Origin: Ophiobolus disseminans
Lineage: Eukaryota > Ascomycota > Dothideomycetes > Pleosporales > Phaeosphaeriaceae
NCBI GenBank assembly: GCA_010093685.1
Contig: MU006234.1
Location: forward strand, 549,668 to 613,667
Direction of reading: 5' to 3'
DNA: 64,000 nt
The notes under the pieces were generated by a model that was given only the letters and a program-made list of their open reading frames with translations, was not told the DNA's origin and made no database searches. Each line of letters opens with the position of its first letter. Position 1 is the stretch's first letter. The translations under genes and the position numbers were made by a program. Shown piece after piece: positions 23,362 to 32,391 of the stretch.

Positions 23362-23529
23362 GGACTCATGGTTTAGCGGTTATAACGCTCTCGATCGAAT
23401 TCAGTACCCTCAGTGTTGGGGATGTGGAATCTGGCTGCAGATCACATTCGCCCACGAGCACCACCACCCTGAGGAACTGACCCAGTGTAGAGAGACGCTG
23501 GTTCGACCCCTGCTGAGTTCAGTCTTTTT
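23362..23529 (+). tRNA. tRNA-like Pol III module with a large internal insert
   Basis: 23362-23520 can fold as a tRNA: 7-bp acceptor stem GGACTCA / TGAGTTC (one G-T), A-box-like TGGTTTAGCGG (23369-23379), a 3-bp D stem, a possible anticodon stem CTCTC/GAGAG, T arm GCTGG-TTCGACC-CCTGC (one mismatch) and B-box GGTTCGACCCC (23500-23510). A T5 run (23525-23529), the Pol III terminator, follows directly. Total 159 nt, so about 85 nt separates the halves where the anticodon loop should be. It may be an intron-containing tRNA, a tRNA-derived SINE head or a pseudogene; I cannot assign an anticodon. Confidence 0.45.
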
Positions 23530-23590
23530 GCTGCTGCTGCAGGCGTAGGTGACGGCAGATTGTGGTGATGGTGTAAGTAAGGCAATGCGG

Positions 23591-23598
23591 CTTGTCGT
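23591..23598. repeat. Left 8-bp target-site duplication of the hAT element
   Basis: CTTGTCGT, repeated exactly at 26713-26720. An 8-bp duplication is diagnostic of hAT insertion. Confidence 0.9.
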
Positions 23599-26500
23599 CA
23601 GAGTTGTCATTAATCAAGCTAGCTGGCTGGCTTGACGGCTTGGCTTGGTGTTTCTCCAAGCCAGCCAGCCAGCCGGAGGCTCTAAAAATCACCCAGCCAG
23701 CCAGCCTAGAGGTGCTCAAAAGCTTGGTGGATTGGTTGGCTTGATGGCTTAGTGTTTATATATTTAGTGGTGGTTAAGGCAACTGAGTTTGCTGCAGGAG
23801 CAATATTGCAATTTTTTTTTTGGTGTTTTGGTGTTGACAAACTTGCTTACTAATCATCCGCCAACCACCTCACAATGTACCACCTAAGTGCTGGATCCTT
23901 TATTCTCTATTAACCGTTGACCTTTTGGTGTTGTTATTTCTGCCTTATCACTGTCGCTATTATGCTGTTCAAAGCCTCCACTAAAGCCACAAAAAAACGC
24001 GCTTCTGCGGGCCCCTCTGGCTCCAACAAGCGTGCCAAAGGCACCGCCAGCCAACCTATCCGCGTTAGCTCTCCTTCTCCTCCACCACCTCCCACAAACG
24101 CTTTTCAAGCCCTAGTGAGCGCATCCTAGGCCCCTACGTTCGAAGCGTGAGTTCAGGAGTTGCGCGCTGAAGACTCTATTGTCGCGCCACCCGAAGGCAG
24201 CGAGCATGCCACCGCTGCTGCTTCTGAAGCTCCCGAAGCCGCCACCGAGGCCGATAAGGCTAAGGATGATAAGGAGCTTGAAGCCTTTAACGCTCATCTC
24301 ATGGACAACCACGACGGCCTTGATTTCAAGCGGATCCCAAAATACTAGCTGCTAGTTAAGACTCACAAGTACTAGAAAAGCTAGGTCTATCGCTATAGAT
24401 ATCGCGTTGCACTGCGCAGCTATCTATGCAAAATCTTCTGGATTTGCCACTACTGTTACCACTACAGGTTTACCGATATTGGCCGTGGTATATTTCACAC
24501 CACCGAGGCGATATCCGCCGCCTTGTGCCACCTTAAGGAGGATAAAATAGGCTACAATATTGTAGCTCCTGGAAAAACACTAATATCAAAGAAGCCAGCT
24601 AGTGTCTACAACGCGCTGTTAGCTGGTAAGCTGCCTATATCCTAGGCCATTGCTAACTAACTCAGCAGCTTCAATATCCAGAGCTTCAGGCTTGCGGCTG
24701 TTGAGTGGCTTATTAAGAACAACTACCCGCTATTAGAGTTCGAATCACTAGCTTTCCGCAAGTTGATAGCCCTTACCAACCCGCTCGCGGAGGACGCGCT
24801 TTGGCAATCTTACAACAGCGTCTCACGCTATGTTATGCGCCTGTACGACTACCTAAAGCCGCTAGTGGTTAAGGAGCTGTCGCAATCGATAAGCAAAATA
24901 CACCTTAGCTTTGACGGTTGGACGACAAAGGGCGGCAAGAAGGGCTTTCTTAGTATTGTTGCCCACTACGTCACGGCCACTAGCAAGCTTCGAGACCTGC
25001 CTATTGCGCTGCCTTAACTAACGGGCGCTCACTCTAGTGAGAAACAGGCTGAGATTGTACTTACAATACTGCAGCAGTTTGATATCAGCTTGCGTACGAT
25101 TAGCTACTTTGTGCTCAATAACGCGAGCAATAACAACTCCACAATCCGCGAGCTTGGTCACCTATCTAAGCTCAACTTTAACCTAATCTACCGACGCCTC
25201 CGCTGCGGCCCTCACACGCTTAATCTTATTAGGCAGGTGCTCCTTTAGGGCAAGCACGGTGAGGCCTTCAACAACGACAACGCGTCGTCTAATATTGCGG
25301 AGGAGACGCAGCTTATAGCGGATTAGCGACGTAATAGGCTATTAGGCGTGCTTCTTAGTGTTGTTAACTTCATCAAAACTCCCTAACAGTACGCGCTGTT
25401 TAAGAAGTTTCAGCGTATTGCCTACTGTAACCTGCCTGCGGAGGAGCACAAAATACTCGAGCCTGTTAAGCCCGTCGTCACGCGCTAGAACTTATATTAC
25501 TTATGTTTTGAGCGCGCTGTCTAATTGCAACCAGCTATCAACGCTTACGCTAACTGTTATATTGAACGCATTAAAAACGAGACGGCCTACGCTACTAGCA
25601 AGGGCAACAAGCTGCCTAAAGCCCAGCCGTAGATGAGATCAAACGGGCTTACCGCCGACGATTGGCAGGTTGTTACCGAGTATATAGACGTCCTCAGCCC
25701 GCTGAAAGAGTGTACAAAGCGCCTCGAAGGCCGCGGCGCGCAGGGCAACTTTGGCGCGATTGCTGAGATTATCCTAACGTTTGAGTACTTACTTAATGAG
25801 CTAGAGTCACGACTCCAAACATACGACGACGTCGAGCACGACGTCCACGAGGACGCTCCCGAAGACCACCTCGCAATCAACCTCCGCTCCGCCCTTATCA
25901 AGGCGCGCGAGTACTACAACAAGTTTGACCTCTCGCCCGCGTACTACGCTGCTATAATACTCTATCCTCGATACAAGACGTACTGCGATACAGCTTGGGC
26001 AGCCAATCCTAAGTGGCTGGAGTTAAACAACGGTAGTTTTGAGGCTCTGTGGGCGCAGTACCGAAGCTTACCGAAGGCGCGCACAACTATCACGAGGCGG
26101 CCTAAATGTACTAATATTGACGACGCGATTAACAGCGTCCTCGATCCAGGCAGCACCAATCACGAGGAGGATGAGTTCGATCTGTGGAAGCGCCGCGAGC
26201 CCTAGGTAGAGGCAGGTAGCGAGTACGCAAAAAACCCTATCCTTTACTGGGTAGAACTGCGCGATCACTACCCTAACCTCAGCAAGCTTGCGATCGACGT
26301 ACTCTCTATCCCAGCCTTAAGCTGTGAGTGTGAGCGCGTGTTTAGCGAGTTGGGTGACCTGTTAGAGCCTCGTCGACGAGGTATATTGCCCGAACTTTTG
26401 GCAGCAATCCACTGCTCTAGAAGGTGGAGAAAAGCTGGACTTAGGAGCAGCGATGAGGTGGATGAGATGAGGGGCCTCACCGACGAGCAGCTCGACGCGG

Positions 26501-26712
26501 TGTACGATATGGATAGTTGGGCTATCGGGCAGGCGGAGGAGAAACTCAACACCAAAACTCAACACCAAAAATAGGTATCAAGCCTACCAATCCAGCCAGC
26601 CAGCCAACCGTTTTCAGCCAACCAAGCCAGCCAGCCAGCCAATTGCCTCCAAAAACACCAAGCCAGCCAGCCGGAGGCTCTCGGCTGGCTGGCTGGCTTG
26701 TTGACAAGTCTG
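23599..26712 (+). mobile_element. Complete hAT-family DNA transposon, inactivated by point mutation
   Basis: 3114-bp element flanked by identical 8-bp duplications. The termini are short imperfect inverted repeats (CAGAGTTGTCA at the left; CAGACTTGTCA read inward from the right), followed at both ends by many CCAGCC/GGCTGG subterminal repeats, the likely transposase-binding sites. It carries one transposase frame in the same orientation. The presence of both ends and an indel-free frame suggests recent insertion followed by rapid mutation. Confidence 0.9.
23962..26574 (+). pseudogene. hAT transposase, 15 in-frame stops and no frameshift
   Basis: From ATG 23962 to TAG 26574 the frame is continuous for 871 codons. 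Family blocks seen: a BED-like Cys/His zinc region (CKIFWICHYCYHYRF, about 24428-24470), the catalytic-core block HLSFDGWTTKGGKKGFLSIV (about 24901), CGPHTLNLI, VTR-NLYY, and the C-terminal dimerisation domain (YWVELRDHYPNLSKLA, LSCECERVFSELGDLLEPRR). Stops: ten TAG (24127, 24346, 24373, 24382, 24643, 25246, 25324, 25489, 25630, 26203), four TAA (24658, 25015, 25384, 25522) and one TGA (24148). Most sit where CAG/CAA (Gln) or TGG (Trp) is expected, for example Trp of the family VTRWN motif at 25489. This is the CpA-to-TpA signature of RIP acting on either strand. The translated product could not be functional. Confidence 0.9.
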
Positions 26713-26720
26713 CTTGTCGT
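26713..26720. repeat. Right 8-bp target-site duplication of the hAT element
   Basis: CTTGTCGT, matching 23591-23598. Confidence 0.9.
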
Positions 26721-27317
26721 TTTGCTTCGGCAAATGGAGGTGATCCCGAACGTAATTAAACTCGTGCGGAACCTGGAAATGTATAAACCGTTACAAAAAT
26801 GTCTGCATTTTGATATTGCATTCGCACTCAAGCTCCTCCGCAAAACTATGTGCAAGCATTTATTAATGCAGTACATTACTTTGTGTTTGACCAACACTGC
26901 TGAATCGAGATAGCTCCTGAACATGCCGCCAACGCGAGCGGTGTTGTTTCTTCGTTTGAGAGACGAGTGAACATTTAATTACACGCATCTGCATTACTGT
27001 TTTAGTGTCATTATTTTACAGCCTGATCCACACTTAGCTGTCCAAGTACAGCTCTCGCTAGCCTTCACGTAAGCGCTATGAGAACGCTTCTTGGAGGCGT
27101 ACAATGTTGTGTACTCAATAAGACTACAACTTTCGAAGACCTTGAGGGCTGTGTAGTTGCAGTCTAGGGTTCTTGGAACAACCTGAAGTAATGAGGTAGC
27201 TCAGACATGGGTTTTGCAAGTCTTTTTTTGCGAATGTGATACAGCCACAACTTTTGGCATCCATTCTGTGGTAACGCTATAAATCTTGCGTAACTGTGAC
27301 TTCCTTCATCAAAACAG

Positions 27318-27467
27318 GGGTGCCTGGTCTAGTGGTGTGACACTCGCCGCAATACTCTCTTGGTTTCAAAGAGGATGATGTCGACAGACTGCCCTCTTAC
27401 CTAACCAGGAGTGGGCCGCCAGGAAGTTACCTGCGTTCGAGTCGCAGGGCACCTATCAATTCTTTTT
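27318..27467 (+). tRNA. Second tRNA-like Pol III module with a large internal insert
   Basis: 27318-27454 has a 7-bp acceptor stem GGGTGCC / GGCACCT (one G-T), A-box TGGTCTAGTGG (27325-27335), a GTC/GAC D stem, a possible anticodon stem CACTC/GAGTG, a perfect T arm CTGCG-TTCGAGT-CGCAG (27431-27447) and B-box CGTTCGAGTCG. A T5 terminator lies at 27463-27467, 8 nt after the 3' end. Length 137 nt, so some 65 nt is inserted between the stems. Position 33 is not an obvious U and no anticodon is assigned, so an active tRNA is doubtful. The T arm and acceptor are better preserved than in the module at 23362. Confidence 0.5.
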
Positions 27468-28582
27468 GCAAATTTGCATCTTACCTAGGTAGATAGAGCC
27501 TAGGAAAAAGGGATTCTTCGAGCGCTCAAAGGTGTCCGTGTGATACTCCTTTTGACACTTGGATAGTCGTGCCATTATACTAGACGCTTGTTTCTATTTG
27601 CAGCGACATCGAAGTCACCAGCAACAACCGATCAGCTATTTCTCAGAATTTTCAGACCTCAGCTCTTCGATTGGAAACTCTATATCATGGCAGCATACAA
27701 CCGCTCGAAGGTCTCGCCTGTTTATCTTTAGTAAGCTGCGTACATTCATCTGCGCTGTCAGAAGTATCCCTGAAATTTTTGTGTATTACTATCCTGCACA
27801 TTCATTCTGTTATATCGATATTTTACCATGCTGGCTTGCAACATTCAGCTTTCACACGGTAGCGTGAGGAGCGCTGGACGTCTTGCATTCCGGCTCCCTT
27901 AGTGTCTATTGTTACCTGGCTATATCATCCTGAATCAAACTATCTCATAACTGCGACTGGCGAACCAACATTGAACACAGCGCCCCTACGTCTCCTCAGT
28001 CAGGTGGCCAAACATAGCCCTGCGGTAATGCCACTTCGCCACTTCATGCCCAGTGAAGGCTCGAGTGGCACCGCTGGAACTTTTCGAATACCCCTTTCTT
28101 GACATGAACCAGCGAGGCAGCTTTCGAGTAATTTAGGAAGAAGATTTACTATAGCAGCTGTTAGTCCTGTGATTTGAGATCCGACGTTGCTGTTTGCACA
28201 CTTCTCCTTGAATTGACAGCGGCCTTCGCAATATTGTTATTATTTTCCCCCCCGCTGTCGGTACGTAGAGAGCAACTGGAATACTGAGTGTCTTCCAGCA
28301 GCTGGTATTCATCAAAGTCTGGGGTCGCTTGTGATGTCATCTATGCGCAACTATTATTTGCGGCTCGCACTGGCCAATTGCAGGGCGCAACTGAGGAGCA
28401 TTAGGCTTCTGTGATCATCAGTATTTTGATAGGTGGTGATTATAGGAGGACATTGAGCTGAATGGTGTTCCGTAGTAGTCCACCGTGCGGGAGAGGTCGG
28501 AGCTATCAGGGCTTGGCACCTTCGAGCGTTGTTTTGCTGGACTCCAGCAGCACGAAGACAACCAGTAATCACCACCAAAAAC
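27468..28582. other. No gene recognised
   Basis: No frame with coding character on either strand. Ends in the presumed promoter of the broken gene at 28583. Confidence 0.4.
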
Positions 28583-29371
28583 ATGTCTCCATCTCAGCAT
28601 GTCGGTTACGATCCTGAACACGCACTTCCGGACATCCTTGCGACCGGCGCTCGCTGCCGCACATGCGCCACCATCTACTCCACAAATCGACACCTCCCCC
28701 TGGGGTTTTGTCCCCGCCACTCTCAATGAAAGTTGGCTGAGGCCACTCTTGGACGGCTCGCATGCTTCATGCAAGACAAATTTCTCCTCTCGAGGGTGAT
28801 TGCAAATCCGCAGTTCAACAAGCGTGTACCAGAGCACGGCAAGGGCAAGGACTACACACCTGCAGAGAGGAGATGGCGGTGGTTAATGTACGCCTCGAAG
28901 TACCAATGCGAGGACAGCTTGGCCTTCCTGGCCTCAGTTTTGAAACTGGCCCGGGATGGCAGCCCCGCCAGAAGTATGTGGATTTGGTGTTGCTTGCCGC
29001 ACCGCCAGCTAACGCACATAGGCCATGACATACCCATCACGGAGGCCAACCAGCTCAGTTTTGACACGAACGACTACTGCAACATAACGCATTGTGTTTT
29101 TGATGTAGTGCTGGCTGGCGTCCACTACATCATCGATTCAACAGGCGTTCAGCATAGTCCAAAGTGGCCGCTTCTGTCGCGTTATGACGACTATAAGGCT
29201 TGGTATTTGGCTCAAGACCTAATCTCAGGCGCTGTAAGTTGGGCAGAAACGGACAGTGGATGGCTGGCGGACAAGTTGGAGAGTATTGACAACTGCACGT
29301 CCTCGGGTTGCATGGTTGCTGATCTCCTGCCACCAGAGTGTAGCGTAGGGGACTGCCTACCATCAGCCTGA
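28583..29371 (+). pseudogene. Zinc-ribbon-like hypothetical protein broken by an in-frame TGA
   Basis: Starting at ATG 28583 the frame reads MSPSQHVGYDPEHALPDI, then a C-x2-C...C-x2-H cluster (CRTCATIYSTNRHLPLGFC, PRH), a TGA at 28727-28729, and continues in the same frame to 29371 with KDYTPAERRWRWLMYASKY and FDVVLAGVHYIIDSTGVQHS. No frameshift is needed between the halves. The TGA could come from CGA or TGG by a single transition. Beyond 29371 other frames remain protein-like (GLNNYEGEQEPTVRG) with another TAG, so the original gene was probably longer and has also acquired a frameshift. Family not recognised. Confidence 0.5.
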
Positions 29372-30830
29372 GAGCACGACTGCTATGAGGAATCCCTTGA
29401 CGACGGGGTAGTCGCTCACCTGACTCATCCACGGGTGCTAAGAGTCCTCACCCACTCCTCCATCAACTCGACGTCTATGGAGTGGGCCTCAATAACTACG
29501 AAGGCGAGCAAGAGCCAACAGTTCGTGGCATTGCTCCCGGTGACTTCGATTAGTCAGAACACCAAGATACGCAGTTCGATACGATCCGGAATGTACCTTT
29601 GAAGCTTCCAAGGTTCGCATCCGCATGGCCAATCGAGACTTCCCGAGGTCGACCGCGACCGAATCTTCGAAGAACAACGCCAGTACCCAGTCGAATACAA
29701 GAAACACACTGCAAATCAGCGGCAATATACAGGGCGGGACGACGACAGTGTCGCATAGCATTGGATGGCTGGTGGGGTCGGCCAGACAATACAGACATGG
29801 AGTGGGAAAGCTCGGTCGTCCGAAGCGTGATGGGATTATCCTACCCACTGCGAAGACGCCATCCCCGCCAGCCCTGCCCCGAGCAGCGCCGAGCGCTTCC
29901 CCACCCACCTTCAACCGCGCGCCGTACGCCGAGCAGGACTCTACACATATTGGCAATTGAAGACTTTATCTCGGAGAAGTCGATTACAGAGGATACTCTC
30001 ATCGATATCCGCAGAAGGAAAGGTTGCAGCGTCGCGATTTGCCTTCCTGGTGGCTATAAGGACGAGCCGTGCAGCACTCCCGGAGGCTGAAATCGCAAAG
30101 ACGAGCCCAGCAGCGAATTGCCACCTGACAGCGCGCATCAAGTTCATCTATACCGGCAAGCCTCCATATCTCCCATCGTCATACCACATACGAGCAGAGC
30201 GAAGCACCGAAGCATGCAATAGCCATCGCCAAGCAGAACCGCTGTGGCATTGCGCACCTGGGCAGGGGAGCGCCTCTCAACATAGTAGATACCGACCTTC
30301 TATCATGACGGCTGCATTATTCGCAAATGAACTTCTGCACGAGCAGCACACCACCCTGAGCTCCATCGACCACAATTAATCCTGCATTCGAGCACGTCTA
30401 AAAGCCAGCACTCCAGAAATCAGTCCACGAATAAGAGCTTTGCACAACGCAGTAGAGCGAGATTTCAGGCGCGTGGTCAGCCTGCATTGCCAGATCGCCA
30501 CTGCCTAAGTGCTTTCCTTGCCGACCGCCGGCTACTTACTTAGTGGCAGTCTCTGGATCGAGTGAGTTCCAACATCGGAAAACTCCTTCTGATGCCAGAT
30601 TGATTGACTATACCCAGAGTAGCAGCGCCAGGAGGCTTACCAAGGGCATATATCTCTTCGAAGAGACCTTCCCACCTCCAAGACAGTTATTGTAATCGGG
30701 CGTTGGCGACTGAACCTGTGATCACAATTAGTCACTACAATCTTATACTATATAGTAAAGCATGCCTTGTCGTCTTCTTTTGAGCAGTTGGGCGTTTATC
30801 TGCGTAGCGGAGATAACTATTAACTTAGAG
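29372..30830. other. Decayed coding-like sequence, no intact gene
   Basis: Overlapping frames on both strands (29599-30090 plus, 29489-29956 minus, 29957-30379 plus) share protein-like stretches but switch frame repeatedly. Probably the continuation of the broken gene at 28583. Confidence 0.35.
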
Positions 30831-30880
30831 TCAGAGTGTAAGAGGTTAGACCTCTGCTATCCTCAGTGGATACACTTCGG

Positions 30881-30990
30881 TTCATTGGAACATCATAGAA
30901 CGTCATGGAATGTCCTAGAACATCATTGAATGTCCTGGAATGTCATGGAATGTGCTGGAACCTCATGGAATGTCCTGGAACTAGCTAGAA
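30881..30990 (+). repeat. 11 x 10-bp tandem array with GAA every 10 bp, inside the LTR
   Basis: Eleven consecutive decamers, each ending in GAA (at 30888, 30898 and so on to 30988). Commonest unit TGTCATGGAA or TGTCCTGGAA; the first six bases vary, GAA never does. The array lies 70-180 bp upstream of the LTR TATA box, the place of an upstream activating sequence. Direct nGAAn units with 10-bp spacing match the layout described for step-type heat-shock elements. Confidence 0.85.
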
Positions 30991-31059
30991 CAAGATATGT
31001 TCTTCTGACAGCTGACAAATGCTGATGTATGTAGAAACTTCCAGAAGCCAGCAGTCTGC

Positions 31060-31066
31060 TATAAAG
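31060..31066 (+). promoter_or_regulatory. TATA box of the solo LTR
   Basis: TATAAAG about 90 bp before the LTR 3' end. Confidence 0.6.
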
Positions 31067-31160
31067 TCAGCCTGCTCTCTGGCTCTAGATAGACTCCATC
31101 GAATTCATCTCTGTTCAACCTAGCCTTCCTGCTGTCTTCAGCCTGGCCCCTTACACAGAG

Positions 31161-32391
31161 TCAGAGTCAGACCCTGCGTAGGATGGGATATATTCAACGT
31201 CTCCTATATTAATGTTAGTAACTCTTAGAATGTGCAAAGTTGCAAGAAGAGATATAGAACTATAAATAGCACGAAATGAGTAAGGCCGTTCACACTAACG
31301 ATGTTGAAAAGTGTTGCAGTGTGAAAATGCAGTGAAAACAAAGTATTGTGTATTGTCTGATTTTTTGTTCTGCTCGTGCGGACCTCCTAGAAGGCCAGCC
31401 GCAGGGTCTGTTTACATAACGTATCTATGATACAGCTGAGGTAAGAGGTACTCGATAAGTGAGGAAACAGCACCAGAACACCAACACGTGATCTGCTTCC
31501 CATAACCGTAACAAAAAGTCTAGCAGAGTCGCTACGTACAAAACAGAAAGGCTGTAGAGATACTGTTGTCAAAGACTGTGCGAGCCCAGTTGAACTACAA
31601 CTACTCCGCTCTGGCTTACATATTCTTATGTGATGGGCTAGACCCATGCAGGACCCACTAGTGGGTTTGAGAGCGGCGCAGTCACGCCTCACATGTCTTC
31701 ATGCTGCATAAATATCGACTACGCAAGTTGATCACCGTTGATTCAACTTGTGCCTGCCTTTTGGCCGGGGTTGGTGCATGTAGTCGTGCCTATTTCCTTT
31801 TTAAGGTTCAAACCCTTACATCTTATCTTTCTAGCTGCGGGCTATACCGGTAATGTTGCCTTCGCTAATTGGCTTCTAGCTGTCCGCCACGCATAAAGGC
31901 CACAGTCATTATCTTAAGCTAAGCCTCCTTGCTGTTACGTTCCTATGTTTCCATTACTGCTGGCGGTTTCGAGAGGTGTCAGCATGCATATTGTTAACAG
32001 CGGAACAGCACGCAGGGAGGGACGTTAGTATAGTTTCAAAATGTATGATTAACTAGCTGACGGGCTGCATGTCACGGCAAGATGACTCAATACTTGATTG
32101 AAACAAGGTCCTAAGAAATTTAGCAGCTGGCAAGCAGATGAAGAGGTTGAGATGAAGCATTGGTAAAAATTGTCAATGGGTCGTGGGGAAGATGTTGGTG
32201 CGCCCCTGCCAAGTTCGTATTCGGGAATGCAGGCGCAGCGGGCGATGACGCTATGCAACCAAGCACCAACTCGTGGCCGTCTGAAGCTTGTCAGCCTCCA
32301 CGACCTTCTCGAATCAAAGCGACACGCGCTTTCTTCCACTGCTTGGTCGCACATGCAGCTTCTCGCAAGCAATGAGAAGCCCAGCGGCACC
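31161..32391. other. Intergenic; possible further LTR-like debris
   Basis: Contains a second TATA-like motif (TATAAATAG near 31262) in AT-rich sequence, but no matching terminal repeats or target duplication could be found. No gene seen. The last part is the promoter of the peptidase gene. Confidence 0.35.

Larger units (their letters stand above)
30837..31155 (+). mobile_element. Solo LTR (319 bp) with 5-bp target duplication
   Basis: Starts TGTAAG and ends CTTACA (6-bp terminal inverted repeat, TG...CA), flanked by CAGAG at 30832-30836 and 31156-31160. A TATA box (TATAAAG, 31060-31066) sits in the second half, as expected for the U3/R boundary, and a 10-bp tandem array fills the U3 part. 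No gag-pol sequence adjoins it, so this is what LTR-LTR recombination leaves behind. Copia versus gypsy cannot be told from an LTR alone. Confidence 0.85.

Noticed and set aside
23962..26574. Transposase frame as a functional gene using stop-codon readthrough or a variant code
   Set aside because: Three different stop codons are involved, they fall on Gln/Trp positions, and intact genes in the same window end with TGA, TAG and TAA.
30881..30990. Possible CRISPR array
   Set aside because: 10-bp units without spacers, inside a eukaryotic LTR.
31200..31440. Second LTR next to the first
   Set aside because: A TATA-like box and TGTTAG/TTTACA ends are present, but terminal repeats do not match and there is no target duplication.
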